From: Planctomycetota bacterium
GTDB lineage: Bacteria; Planctomycetota; UBA1135; GCA-002686595
Reading direction: 5' to 3'
Length of the DNA: 64,000 nucleotides
NCBI GenBank assembly: GCA_016712565.1
Contig: JADJQU010000001.1
Coordinates: 930,001 to 994,000, forward strand
Within the stretch, counting starts at the first letter, position 1. Each line of letters opens with the position of its first letter. A model generated the notes under the pieces. The model searched no databases and had not been told where the DNA came from. It worked only from the letters and a program-made list of their open reading frames with translations. Positions 44,280 to 53,511 of this stretch are shown piece after piece. Position numbers and translations under genes: made by a program.

Positions 44280-45927
44280 GTGGAGCTCCTCGAGGCGCTG
44301 ATCCGGCAAGTCGAAGGTCTGCCGCCCCTGTTCGCCCTGGCGGCCATCGCGCTGGCCACCCTGGCCAGCGAGGACCCTGGCCTGCATCGGCGCCGCTCTG
44401 CTCGCGGCCCGCGGCGAGCTCGACCCCGTGGCCGCGCTTTCGGCCGCCGGCTTCGGCATCTGGGTGGGCGACCTGGGTCTGTACGGACTGGGCGCGTGGA
44501 TCGGTCGTCCCCTGGCGCGCCGGCGACCCATGTCCTGGTTCGTGGACGAGGAGCACCTGGACCGCGCCGCGGAGTGGTTCCAGCATCGCGGGGCCCGCGT
44601 CTTGTGGATCGCGCGCTTCGTTCCTGGAACTCGACTGGCGACCTACGTGGCCGCGGGCACGCTGCGGGTCCCCTTCGCGCGCTTCGCCTGGCTGACCCTG
44701 GCGGCCTGCCTGGTGTGGACACCGCTCCTGGGGGGCGCGGCGTTCCTGTTGGGCAAGCGCGCGCTCCTCCTGGCCGAGCAGTACCAGCGCCTGGCCCTGC
44801 CGATCCTGCTCAGCACGCTGCTGCTCCTGTGGTTCGCCACGAAGATCGTGGCCCCGATGTTCACCTGGCGCGGCCGCCGGGGGCTTCTGGGCCGCTGGTT
44901 GCGCCTCACGCGCTGGGAGTTCTGGCCGCCCTGGGCCTTCTATCCGCCGGTGGTGCTGCACGTGCTTTGGCTGGCCATCCAGCACCGGCGGCTGACCCTG
45001 TTCACGGCGGTGAACCCCGCCATGCCCGCCGGCGGCTTCATCGGAGAATCCAAGGCGCAGATCGTCGAGGGCCTTGGAACCGCGGCGGGTCGCGTGGTGC
45101 GCACGCGCTCCCTGCCCGCTGCCCTGAATGTCCAGGAACGCTTGGCCGTCGTGCGCGAGCTCCAGTCGGAACTCGGTGTGCCCTTTCCGATCGTGCTCAA
45201 GCCCGACGCGGGCCAGCGCGGCTCGGGCGTCAAGGTGGCCCACAGCTTCGAGGACGTGGAGCACTGGCTCTCCACGATCCGCGCCGACGCCCTGGTCCAG
45301 GAATTCGCCGGCGGTTTGGAATTCGGCGTCTTCTACTACCGCTACCCCCAGGAAGACCGGGGTCGTGTCTTCTCGATCACGCGGAAGGTCTTTCCCGAGG
45401 TGGTGGGCGACGGCGTGCGCACCCTGGAGGATCTGATCTGGAGCGACCCGCGGGCCGTGGCCCTGGCCGAGGTCTACCTGCACCGCAATCGCGAGCGTCT
45501 GTGGGAGGTGCCCGGGGCAGGGGAGCGCCGCTGCCTGGTGGACCTGGGCAACCACTGCCAGGGGAGCATCTTCCTCGACGGCACCCATCTTTTGACGCCC
45601 GAGCTGGAGCGCGCCATCGACGAAGTGAGCCGCGGCTACAGGGGTTTCTACTTCGGCCGCTACGACGTGCGCGCCCAATCCGTGGAGGACTTCCAGGCCG
45701 GCCGTTTCAAGGTGATCGAGCTCAACGGCGCCACCAGCGAGGCGACCCACATCTACGATCCCAAGTACTCGGTGTTCGAGGCCTGGCGCATCCTGCGGGC
45801 CCAATGGCGGATCCTGTTCGAGGTCGCGCGCCAGAACCACAGCGCGGGGGTCCCGACGGCTCCGGTGGGGGAGCTGGTGGCCGAGATCCGCCGCTATCGC
45901 AGGGCCGCCCGGTCCCACCCGGCCTAA
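44280..45927 (+). CDS. DedA/VTT membrane domain fused to an ATP-grasp ligase (one frame break near the N-terminus)
   Basis: The N-terminal part is a DedA-type membrane domain: FALAAIALATLASED, then after a one-base slip near 44378 CIGAALLAARGELD, AAGFGIWVGDLGLYGLGAWI, and RVLWIARFVPGTRLATYVAA, the last being the conserved re-entrant region with Arg and Pro. After further membrane helices and a linker (VNPAMPAGGFIGESKAQIVE) follows an ATP-grasp fold: PIVLKPDAGQRGSGVKVAHS, EFGVFYYRYP, and KVIELNGATSEATHIYDPKY, with the metal-binding Glu and Asn. The full product would be about 548 residues. DedA proteins are proposed to flip lipids such as undecaprenyl phosphate; ATP-grasp enzymes form carboxylate-amine bonds. 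The fusion suggests making or moving an aminoacyl or carboxyl-linked lipid. The start GTG is 34 bases after the NRDE gene. Confidence 0.8.
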
Positions 45928-46178
45928 GGGGGGGCCCCGAGGCTTCCGCGCGGAGCAGGGGGGGCAAGCTCCCCCATCCAGGGGCCTGCGGCACGCCGCG
46001 GAACCAAGCCCGCCCTCGGGGCGGCCGGCCCGGCTTGACCGCGCACCCCGGGAACCAGGGAATGTCCGACTGAGACCGCCGTAGCGGGAGGCCTCGAACA
46101 CGCGCATCCTTCCCCGTTGCGCGCCAAGGTCCCGCCGGCGCCACTCGCCCGGCCCCCCGCAACCCCTCCCTCCCTTCC

Positions 46179-46880
46179 ATGCGACTCTCTCTCCTGGGCC
46201 TGGCCCTCCTGTGCGCCTCGGCGCTCCCCTCCTGCATCCTCGCCATCGGTCCCGACGCCACCGACGGAGCCCATTCCCACTGGGGCTGGTCGGGCATCCG
46301 CGGGTCGGGCGTCAGCGCCACCCAGGCCCGCAGCGTGCCGGAGTTCCACGGCATCCGCATCGAGGGCTCCTGCGACGTGGTCGCCACCGTGGGGGGCGAG
46401 GCGTCGCTGTCCGTGACGGCCGACGACAATCTGATCGAGTACCTGACCACGGAAGTCCACGAGGGAGTGTTGGTGATCTCCACGCGCGAGGGCATCAGCG
46501 CCTCCTACAGCGTGGGGCCCATGGCGAAGATCCAACTCAAGTCCCTGGACAGCGTCTCCATCGAAGGCTCGGGCAACGTGGAAGCCGACGGCATCGAGTG
46601 CGAGTCCTTCGTCGCGGCCATCGGCGGGTCGGGCGAAATGAGCCTGCGCGGCAAGGCCCGGCGCGTGGCGGTTTCCGTGGCGGGCTCGGGCGACGCCGAC
46701 CTCGGCGGCCTGGAGGCCCAGGAAGCCCACGTGCAGATCGACGGGTCGGGGGACGTGCGCGTGAATTGCTCCCAGAGCCTCTCCGCCGCGGTCTCGGGCT
46801 CGGGCGACGTGGAGTATCTGGGCTCGCCCGCCACCACGGTCTCGGTCAGCGGGTCCGGCTCCGTCCATCCCCTGCGCTGA
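46179..46880 (+). CDS. GIN-domain (DUF2807) lipoprotein
   Basis: The 233-residue protein has a lipoprotein signal (SLLGLALLCASALPSCILAI, lipid Cys in LPSC). The rest is a right-handed beta-helix of GIN type with repeated short strands ending in GSG: VSIEGSGNVEADGIECESF, AAIGGSGEMSLRGKARRVAV, SVAGSGDADLGGLEAQEAH and SAAVSGSGDVEYLG. Such head-GIN lipoproteins are common in Bacteroidota and other envelope-rich phyla and have no known biochemical role. It stands alone, with about 250 gene-free bases before it and 140 after it, so it probably has its own promoter. Confidence 0.8.
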   Translation: MRLSLLGLALLCASALPSCILAIGPDATDGAHSHWGWSGIRGSGVSATQARSVPEFHGIRIEGSCDVVATVGGEASLSVTADDNLIEYLTTEVHEGVLVISTREGISASYSVGPMAKIQLKSLDSVSIEGSGNVEADGIECESFVAAIGGSGEMSLRGKARRVAVSVAGSGDADLGGLEAQEAHVQIDGSGDVRVNCSQSLSAAVSGSGDVEYLGSPATTVSVSGSGSVHPLR

Positions 46881-46956
46881 GCGCTCCGGGGCGGTCCCCG
46901 ACCGGTCCTCACTCCTCGCGGGGGATCGGGACGGCGCCCGGGCCCGCCCCGGGCGC

Positions 46957-46962
46957 TAGAAT
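46957..46962 (+). promoter_or_regulatory. Candidate -10 box (TAGAAT) for the HD-domain gene
   Basis: TAGAAT in the context GGGCGCTAGAATGC lies 60 bases before the GTG start, almost the same 10-base context as before the helicase gene near 3185. No clear -35 hexamer. Confidence 0.35.
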
Positions 46963-47022
46963 GCTCGGCCCGCAACTGGACCGTGGCCTCTGCGCCGCGG
47001 TCCTCCCTTGAAAGGGGGTCCA

Positions 47023-48387
47023 GTGAGCACGGCCAAGCGAACCAGCGTCGTCCGCGATCCCGTCCACGGCGACGTGGAGCTCTCCCCCGAGGAACTGCGC
47101 CTGCTCGACACGCGCGAGATGCAGCGCCTGCGGGGCGTCAAGCAGTTGGGCAGCGCCTGCCTGGTGTTCCCCGGCGCGACTCACACGCGCTTCGACCACT
47201 CGATCGGCACGTTGCACCTGTGCGGGCGCATGATCGAGGCCATCAACAAGGCGGCCGCGGTGGCACCTCGGGAATCCCTGGGCATAGGGGCCGAGGAGGC
47301 GCGCGTGATCCGCGCCGCGGCCCTGCTCCACGACGTGACCCACATCCCGTTCGGGCACAACGTGGAGGACCAGGCCGGCCTGATGCTGCGCCACGATTCG
47401 CCCCAACGCTTCGAACGCATGCTGGGCCCCGGCACGGAGCTGGGACGGGTGCTGCGCGACCTGGGGCTTGCCCGCGACGTGGCGAGCGTGCTCAGCGGCC
47501 CCGCGGGCGCGGCGCCGGCCTACTGGAGCCAGATCAACTCCGACACGATCTGTTCGGACATCCTCGACTACCTGCAGCGCGACGCCCATTTCACGGGCCT
47601 GAAGCTCGCCATCGACCCGCGCATCCTGTCCTACTTCCGCATCGACCGCGCGAGCGGCAACCTCTACGTGGACCTGGCGAAGCACGGCCTGCTGCGCGAG
47701 GACACGCTCTCGGAGATCGTGCGGCTCCTGGAGGCGCGCTACCACTTCTCGGAGCGCGTCTATTACCACCACGCCAAGGTGTCCGCCGGTGCCCTGATCG
47801 CCCGCGCGGTGACGCTGCTCTTGGCCGCGAACGCGGTGCGCGAGGAGGACTTCTACGACGCCACCGACGCGTCGCTGCTCGTCCTGCTCACCGCCCGCGG
47901 CGAGCGCCTGGGGGGCACGAGCGGCAGACAGGTGGTCTCGCTGGTCGAGCGCTTCGAAGCTCGGCGCCTGCCCAAGCGCGTGTGCGTCTTTCCGCGCCGC
48001 GCGAACCTGGACGTGCAGACCTCCCTGGTGGAGCGCTACTTCGCCAAGGACCGCCAGCGGGAGCGCGCCGAGGTGGAAGGCCGCATCCAGGACCTCGTGC
48101 GCTTCGCCACCGGCAAGCAAATCGACATCCTGGTCACCTGCCCGGCGCGCTCGATGCAGCTCAAGGAAGCCGCGACCCACGTGCGCTGGCCCGGAGAGGA
48201 CGGCGTGCGGCCCCTGTCCCACTACTCCGATCGCGTGCCGCGCCTGGCGGACCTCGAGCAGAGCTATCGCGACCTGTGGAAGTTCTACGTCTTCGCCGAC
48301 GAGACCGATCCGCGATTGCTTGCCAAGATCGGTGAGATCGCCGCGGGCGAATTCCCGGGCGCGACGAACGTCTACAAGCCGGGCTGA
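47023..48387 (+). CDS. HD-domain phosphohydrolase (dGTPase/SAMHD1-like)
   Basis: The 454-residue protein has the HD metal site in order: His in GATHTRFDHSIGTLHLCGRM, the HD pair in RAAALLHDVTHIPFGH, and a later Asp in SDTICSDILDYLQRDAHF. The opening VRDPVHGDVELSPEELRLLD is typical of the dGTPase/SAMHD1-like branch. It probably cleaves a nucleotide or deoxynucleotide triphosphate; the substrate cannot be read from sequence. I chose the GTG at 47023 because AAAGGGGG lies five bases upstream; an in-frame TTG five codons earlier is less likely. The C-terminal 100 residues form an extra helical domain (RQRERAEVEGRIQDLVRFAT). Confidence 0.85.
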   Translation: MSTAKRTSVVRDPVHGDVELSPEELRLLDTREMQRLRGVKQLGSACLVFPGATHTRFDHSIGTLHLCGRMIEAINKAAAVAPRESLGIGAEEARVIRAAALLHDVTHIPFGHNVEDQAGLMLRHDSPQRFERMLGPGTELGRVLRDLGLARDVASVLSGPAGAAPAYWSQINSDTICSDILDYLQRDAHFTGLKLAIDPRILSYFRIDRASGNLYVDLAKHGLLREDTLSEIVRLLEARYHFSERVYYHHAKVSAGALIARAVTLLLAANAVREEDFYDATDASLLVLLTARGERLGGTSGRQVVSLVERFEARRLPKRVCVFPRRANLDVQTSLVERYFAKDRQRERAEVEGRIQDLVRFATGKQIDILVTCPARSMQLKEAATHVRWPGEDGVRPLSHYSDRVPRLADLEQSYRDLWKFYVFADETDPRLLAKIGEIAAGEFPGATNVYKPG

Positions 48388-48447
48388 GCCGGCGGGCCGC
48401 GGGACCGCCGGGAAGAACCGGGGCGGGGAGGCGTCCAGTCCTCCGCC

Positions 48448-48811
48448 ATGCGCGTGTACCTCGTGCTCGGCGCCGTCGCCGTCCTGTGCCTCTTCGTCGT
48501 GGCGTTGTCCGTAGGGCCCCAGGACAGCCACCGGTTCATTGCGAACGGTTGGGTGGCGAAGCAGGATCTCGCGACCATCGCCCAGGCGGCCGAGCAATTC
48601 GCCCTGGACCACGGCGGCCGCTACCCGAGCTCGATCCAGGACCTCTTGGTCGGCGGAGCGCGCAAGGAGGGCTACCTCGCTGACCGCGTCACGGCCCCGA
48701 AGGACCCCTGGAAGCGCGAGTACCGGGTCGCGTACCGCGTCGGCACCCTGGGCCGCGGACGGGAAGGACCGGGTCGATGGGACGGCCTCGGCGGGCGGCG
48801 CGACGCGCTAG
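48448..48811 (+). CDS. Pseudopilin-like (GspG C-terminal type) protein, frameshifted near its end
   Basis: The product of about 120 residues has an N-terminal membrane helix (VYLVLGAVAVLCLFVVALSV) and the GspG-type C-terminal pattern: DLATIAQAAEQFALDHGGRYP, SSIQDLLVGG and VTAPKDPWKREYRVAYRVGT. Typical relatives then read SxGxDG. Here that piece (ADGKDRVDGTASAGG) is one base out, so a surplus C near 48752 is likely; the corrected frame ends at TAG 48809-48811. Uncorrected, the frame runs on into the next gene. There is no prepilin peptidase motif before the helix, so it is a pseudopilin-like anchored protein rather than a classical GspG. ATG start; no strong ribosome site. Confidence 0.7.
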
Positions 48812-48867
48812 GGGGACCCATGGGCCGCGGACCCAGCCTGGGCGGCGTTCCATGCGGCGCCGGGGAC

Positions 48868-49902
48868 ATGAACGCGCAGGTCCTGATCGCGATCGCAGCA
48901 CTGTCCGCCCCAAATTCCCTGCTCCAGGATTCGAAACCGCCCGCGCTCGCCGCGCCCGTGCGCCTCGAATGCGACACGGGGCCGGTCGACACCGGGGCCT
49001 ACGCCGGCCACGCGGGGCCGCTCTACGCCGACCTCGACGGCGACGGCCGGCGCGAACTCCTGGTCGGGAATTTCAAGGGCCACTTCCAGCGCTACGAGGA
49101 TGTGGGCGAACCCGGCAAGCCCAAGTTCGTCGCGCGCGGGCTGCTCAAGGCCGCCGGCGTCGACGCCCACGTCGAGAACTGGTGATGCATCGCCCTCAGT
49201 CCGCAGTTGGCGGATCTGGATGGTGACGGGAAGCTCGACCTCTACACCGGCTGCTTCGAGGGCGGCCTCTACGTGCTCCCGGGCAAGGGCCGGGGCGAGT
49301 TCGGGACGCCCGCGAAACTGTTGGACAAGTCGGGCGCCGTGCTCAGGCTCGCGCAGTACTGGGACGAGAATCAATGGCGCGACGCGCCGGGCGCCAGTTT
49401 TCCCGGGGAACTGGGCATCGGCGCCGCCGCGGTGGACTGGGACGACGACGGCGACCTGGACCTCGTGCTCGGGGCCTACAAGGGCAAGATGGTTTTGCGG
49501 CGCAACCTGGGCACGGTCAAGGCGGCGAGCTTCGCCACCGTGGATGAGCCGATCCTGGTGGGCGCGGAGCCGTTGAGCGTGGAGAGCGGACACGCCATGC
49601 CCACCACCGCCGACTGGGACGGCGACGGCCGGTGGGATCTCTTCAGCGGCAGCGACGGAGGCGCGGTCCAGTGGTGGCGCAACGTGGGCGCAAAGGGCGC
49701 GCCCCAGTTCGCGGCGCCGGTGGAACTGGTGCCGCCGTCCACCAAGAACGACGGCCAGCCGGGCACGCGCACGCAGGTTTCCGTCGTGGACTTCGACCTC
49801 GACGGCAAGCTCGACCTGCTGGTGGGCGACTACCGAACGGAGAAGAACGCCGCGGGCAAGTCGGCCCCCCACGGATACGTGTGGTGGTTCCGACGCCCCT
49901 GA
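48868..49902 (+). CDS. Exported FG-GAP/VCBS-repeat protein interrupted by an in-frame UGA
   Basis: From the ATG a signal peptide (MNAQVLIAIAALSAPNSLLQ) leads to FG-GAP repeats with DxDxDG calcium loops: YADLDGDGRRELLVGNF, QLADLDGDGKLDLYTGCF, AVDWDDDGDLDLVLGAY, TADWDGDGRWDLFSGSD and VVDFDLDGKLDLLVGDY. A TGA at 49183-49185 interrupts the frame between VENW and CIALSPQ, and both sides stay in the same frame; without it the protein has about 344 residues. In relatives I recall, this place holds a vicinal Cys pair before a xFSPQ or xTPQ segment. The UGA may be a nonsense mutation, an error, or a selenocysteine codon; a suitable hairpin follows. Beta-propeller proteins of this type are extracytoplasmic. 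Confidence 0.7.
49197..49218 (+). promoter_or_regulatory. Hairpin downstream of the in-frame UGA, SECIS-like
   Basis: CAG-TCCGC and GCGGA-CTG pair as eight base pairs with one bulged U, around a five-base loop AGTTG. The loop begins 19 bases after the UGA and has G in its second position. These features fall within the published bacterial SECIS consensus (small apical loop 16-37 bases from UGA, G among its first two bases). In a GC-rich coding region such a short hairpin can also arise by chance. Confidence 0.4.
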
Positions 49903-49960
49903 GCCTGGCCGCACCTGGCACGCCCGTGCGGATCGAGGACGCTCCGGAAACTGGTGACGG

Positions 49961-51145
49961 TCAGCGCGCCGCGACCTTGGCGGCCGGGTGCTTGGCCAGG
50001 AAGGCCCGCAGGCGCTTCGTGGCTTCGGCGATCTTCTCCATCGAGAGCGCGTAGGACAGGCGCACGTGCGTGTCGACGCCGAAGGCACTGCCGGGGACCA
50101 GCGCCACGCCCTCCTTCTCGAGCAGGTCCTCGCAGAACCCCGCCGAGCCGCGGGCGTCGAGCCAGGGGCTCACGTCGGGGAAGGCGTAGAAGGCGCCGCG
50201 GGGCCAGGGCGTCCTCAGGCCCATGGAATCCAGCTCCGAGAGCAGGAACTTGCGCCGGCGCGCGAATTCGGCGGCCATCTTGGCGATTTCGGGCGGTTCT
50301 TCCCGCAGGCCGGCCTCGTAGGCGTCCTGACTGATGGCGTTGGGGCAGCCCGTCAGATGGCTGTGCAGGCGTTCGACTCCTCCCGCGACTTCCTTGCGGG
50401 CGGCCACGAAGCCGATGCGGTAGCCGGTCATGGCGTAGGTCTTGCTCGCGCCGTCCACGATCGCGGTGCGCGCGCGCAGGCTCTCGCTCAGGCTCACGGG
50501 GCTCGTGTCGGGCTCGCCTTCGTAGATCAGGCGCCGGTAGATCTCGTCGGAGATGATCCACAGGTCATGCCGCTCGGCGATGCGGCCGAGTTCCTCGACC
50601 TCGGCCTTGGACCACACGTAGCCGGTGGGGTTGTTCGGGCTGTTGAGCAGCAGTCCCCGCGTGCGGGCGCCGATGGAGCGCTCGATGGCCTCGAAATCGG
50701 GGCCGCAATCGGCGCGCGAGGGCACCTCGATCGGCACCCCGCCGGCGATGCGCACGATTTCCATGTACGAGAGCCAGGCGGGCAGGAGCAGCAGCACCTC
50801 GTCGCCCGGCTCGCACAGGGTCAGCACCGTCCCCGACAGGGCGTGCTTGCAGCTGTGGCAAACGGTGATTTCCTCGGGGCTGTAGCGCACGCCCCGGGTG
50901 GCGCTGACGTGCTCGGCCAAGAGCTTGCGCAGGCTCTGCGTGCCGGCGGCGGGCGTGTAGCGCACCTTCCCGCCGCGCACGGCCTTGGCGGCGGCCTCCT
51001 GGACCACGGGGGGGGCGTCGAAGTCCGGCTCGCCCACGGACATGTTGACGATGTCGCGACCTGACTGGGCCAGGGCCTTGGCGCGCGCGTCGAGCGCCAG
51101 GGTCATTGAGAGCGAGATGCCACGGACGCGGCTGGAGAGGTGCAT
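49961..51145 (-). CDS. aspC: Class I/II aminotransferase, aspartate aminotransferase-like
   Basis: The 394-residue PLP enzyme has the fold-type I markers: SVGEPDFDAPPVVQEAA, RYTPAAGTQSLRKLLA, LLNSPNNPTGYVWS, IISDEIYRRLIYEG, and the PLP Lys in DGASKTYAMTGYRIGF, with the substrate-binding Arg near the end (DTHVRLSYALSM). This is the pattern of subgroup I-gamma aspartate/prephenate aminotransferases found widely in bacteria. It transfers amino groups between aspartate or another amino acid and 2-oxoglutarate in the cytoplasm. It is transcribed alone, divergently from the large anchored protein at 51468. Exact substrate is uncertain. Confidence 0.92.
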   Translation of the reverse strand: MHLSSRVRGISLSMTLALDARAKALAQSGRDIVNMSVGEPDFDAPPVVQEAAAKAVRGGKVRYTPAAGTQSLRKLLAEHVSATRGVRYSPEEITVCHSCKHALSGTVLTLCEPGDEVLLLLPAWLSYMEIVRIAGGVPIEVPSRADCGPDFEAIERSIGARTRGLLLNSPNNPTGYVWSKAEVEELGRIAERHDLWIISDEIYRRLIYEGEPDTSPVSLSESLRARTAIVDGASKTYAMTGYRIGFVAARKEVAGGVERLHSHLTGCPNAISQDAYEAGLREEPPEIAKMAAEFARRRKFLLSELDSMGLRTPWPRGAFYAFPDVSPWLDARGSAGFCEDLLEKEGVALVPGSAFGVDTHVRLSYALSMEKIAEATKRLRAFLAKHPAAKVAAR

Positions 51146-51467
51146 GCGTAGGGACCCCGCCCTTCAGGAGGACGGGAGGAGGGGCGCGGCCGCCGGGGGG
51201 GCGGACCCCCTTCCCGGTGGACAGCGAGCGAGAAGTACCAAAGGGTCCAGCGTCGAGCTTCCGCCCCATGGGGTCAAGGGGGCAACTTTTTCGCACCCCT
51301 CCGAGGGCCCCTGGCCCTGAGTTCCGGCCCCCCCCGGGGCCCGCGGCTCCAGGCGTTGCTCCGGGGCCAGGACGGCCGCCCTCGGGCGCCCCGGCGTGCC
51401 GCCCGCCCGTCGCGGGGAAGGCTCTGTCGGTTGCGTCGTCCGTGGGCGACTGGCACCGTGCCACCCC
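51146..51467. other. Divergent intergenic region without visible genes
   Basis: About 320 very GC-rich bases between the aminotransferase and the anchored protein; no credible gene. Promoters for both should lie here; no clear hexamer pair could be picked out. Confidence 0.5.
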
Positions 51468-53495
51468 ATGAGTTTGAAGAGTCGTCTCGTCCGGATCGTG
51501 CTGGCGGTCCTGCTGCTGGTCTTGTTCGCCGGCTACTTCGCCTTCTCCACCTTCGTGTTCAGCCCGACGGAGTCGGACTTCGACGCCGACCTGTCCACCC
51601 TGGTGCCGCGTCAGGTGGACTTCTACGTGGCCAAGGCTGATCTGCGCGCCGACGTGGCCCCCTGGCCCCGTCTCGCGGAGTGGAAGCGCATCGAGGCCAC
51701 GCCGGCCTGGGCCGAGTTCTCGAAGCACGACTTGGAGGAGTTCGACCGGCGCTACGGCCTGAACAAGGTCTACGAGGATCTGGCGCGCATCCCGCAGCAG
51801 ATTCGCGGCTACGACCCGTTGGATGTCTTCGGCGGAAACAACGTGAGCGTGGCGGGCTTCTTCAAGCCCGGGCGCATCGAGGACGCGGAATGGGTCGTGC
51901 TCGGCCGCGCGTCCTGGAAGGGCAAGCTCGCCGCGAGCCTGCTGCGCCATCCGGGCCTGCTCAAGCTCGATGCCCAGGGGATCGGTGCGGAGGTGGAGGG
52001 GCCGATCGTGACGCTCACGTTGCCTGGGCAGCAGAGGCCCATCCACGTGACGCGGCTGCGGGATGTGGTGGCCGTGGGGACTTCCTTGGAGCTGGTGCGC
52101 AAGGTCCACGAGCTCGACGACGCGGGCGGCCAGGACTCCTTCGGGCTGGGGGCCACCTATGCGGACAACATCCAGCAGGCGCCGCGCTCTCCCGACCGCG
52201 ACGACTTCGAAGTGTACGTGGACTGGCGCAAGCTGGCCGAGAACCTGAAGCTCTCGGGCCGCTTCCCCGACCCGGACAGCCAGGATTTCCTGCCCGCGTT
52301 CGTGGGCCGGCTGTTCCAGTTGGGCTCGGTCAAGTCCCTGGCGGGCGTCGTGGGATTCCGCGGCGGGATCCAGGCGGACTTGCGGGCGGAACTCTCCAGC
52401 GAGCTGATCACGCCGGTGCAAAAGCGCCTGTACGCCCAGCGGGGCTTCGAGCGCGGCGAGGTGCTGCAGAGCTACGCTCGCCTGGCCCAGGCCGACGCCA
52501 GCGTCTTCGCCCTGATCCAATCGGGCCTGAGCGACCTGCTGCGGGAAATGCTCGCCGCGTCGGAGCCGGCCCTGCGCACCAACTTGGAAGACTTGCTGCG
52601 CTCCACCGGGGAATTCCCCGACGCGCTGTCCTTCATCAACGAGATGGGCGGGCTGTTCAAGAGCCGCGTGGCCCTGGTGATGCGTCCCAACGACTACAAG
52701 TACGACGCCGCCAAGGACCCGCCCAACGACGGCCGTCCGATCGCCGCGTGGTGCCTGGTGTTCTGGATGGAATCCACGGACAAGGGCCGGGCCCGAGTGG
52801 ACCAACTGCACCAGATCGTCAACCGCAACCAGGGGCGATTCGGCATCGAGGGACTGCGTCCGGGCGAGTCGGGCGTGTTCCGCAACGTGGTGGCGGGCGG
52901 TTTCGAGATCTGGGAGTTCTGGAACAAGTTCGTTCCCGGAACCGGTCACGTCGCCACGGTGGTGGCGGGCGACATGTACTGGATCTCGAACTCGTTCAAG
53001 ATGGTCGACGACATGATCAAGACCTACTACACCGGGGGCCCAGGCAGTCCGCGGCTCACCGATGTGCCGGAGTTCACCACGCTGTTCAACTCGAGCCCCG
53101 GATCGGGCAACGTGGTGGCCTGGCTCAATCCCCGTTCGCTGGGATCCATCCGGCGCCAATTCGCCAAGCGCGGGGCCGAGGAGCAGGTGCTCGGCAAGAT
53201 CGACTGGAAGGTGGAGCGCGCGCGGCTGGAGGATCGCTTCCTCAAGGAGAAGTTCCCCGGCCGGCGGCGCGGCGAGCTCGACGAGGGCACCCAGAAGGAG
53301 CTGGACCTGTTCGTGGATCCCGAGCTCGAGTCCATGGAGGCGCGCCTGCGCTCCGAGCAGGTGCCCGCCGCCATGGCCGAGATCGAGCGCGAGATTCTCT
53401 ACTCGGAGTCCCTCAAGTGCCTCCTGGCGGTCATGTCCCTGGACCCCAAGACGATCACCCTGAGCCTGCGGGGCCTGGTGCCCATGGACCGCTAG
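51468..53495 (+). CDS. Large membrane-anchored protein of unknown function
   Basis: The 675-residue protein begins with a basic turn and one membrane helix (LVRIVLAVLLLVLFAGYFAF), followed by a large exported or cytoplasm-exposed body of mixed alpha/beta character: STLVPRQVDFYVAKADLRAD, ARIPQQIRGYDPLDVFGGNN, VAVVGTSL-like segments and EFWNKFVPGTGHVATVVAGD. Segments such as VSVAGFFKPGRIEDAEWVVL recall DUF3352-type proteins, but I cannot assign it. The ATG is the first one before the membrane helix, and the long open frame with normal composition supports a real gene. The tRNA-Leu repeat region begins 16 bases after it. Confidence 0.7.
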   Translation: MSLKSRLVRIVLAVLLLVLFAGYFAFSTFVFSPTESDFDADLSTLVPRQVDFYVAKADLRADVAPWPRLAEWKRIEATPAWAEFSKHDLEEFDRRYGLNKVYEDLARIPQQIRGYDPLDVFGGNNVSVAGFFKPGRIEDAEWVVLGRASWKGKLAASLLRHPGLLKLDAQGIGAEVEGPIVTLTLPGQQRPIHVTRLRDVVAVGTSLELVRKVHELDDAGGQDSFGLGATYADNIQQAPRSPDRDDFEVYVDWRKLAENLKLSGRFPDPDSQDFLPAFVGRLFQLGSVKSLAGVVGFRGGIQADLRAELSSELITPVQKRLYAQRGFERGEVLQSYARLAQADASVFALIQSGLSDLLREMLAASEPALRTNLEDLLRSTGEFPDALSFINEMGGLFKSRVALVMRPNDYKYDAAKDPPNDGRPIAAWCLVFWMESTDKGRARVDQLHQIVNRNQGRFGIEGLRPGESGVFRNVVAGGFEIWEFWNKFVPGTGHVATVVAGDMYWISNSFKMVDDMIKTYYTGGPGSPRLTDVPEFTTLFNSSPGSGNVVAWLNPRSLGSIRRQFAKRGAEEQVLGKIDWKVERARLEDRFLKEKFPGRRRGELDEGTQKELDLFVDPELESMEARLRSEQVPAAMAEIEREILYSESLKCLLAVMSLDPKTITLSLRGLVPMDR

Positions 53496-53511
53496 GGGCG
53501 ATCGTTCCGCT

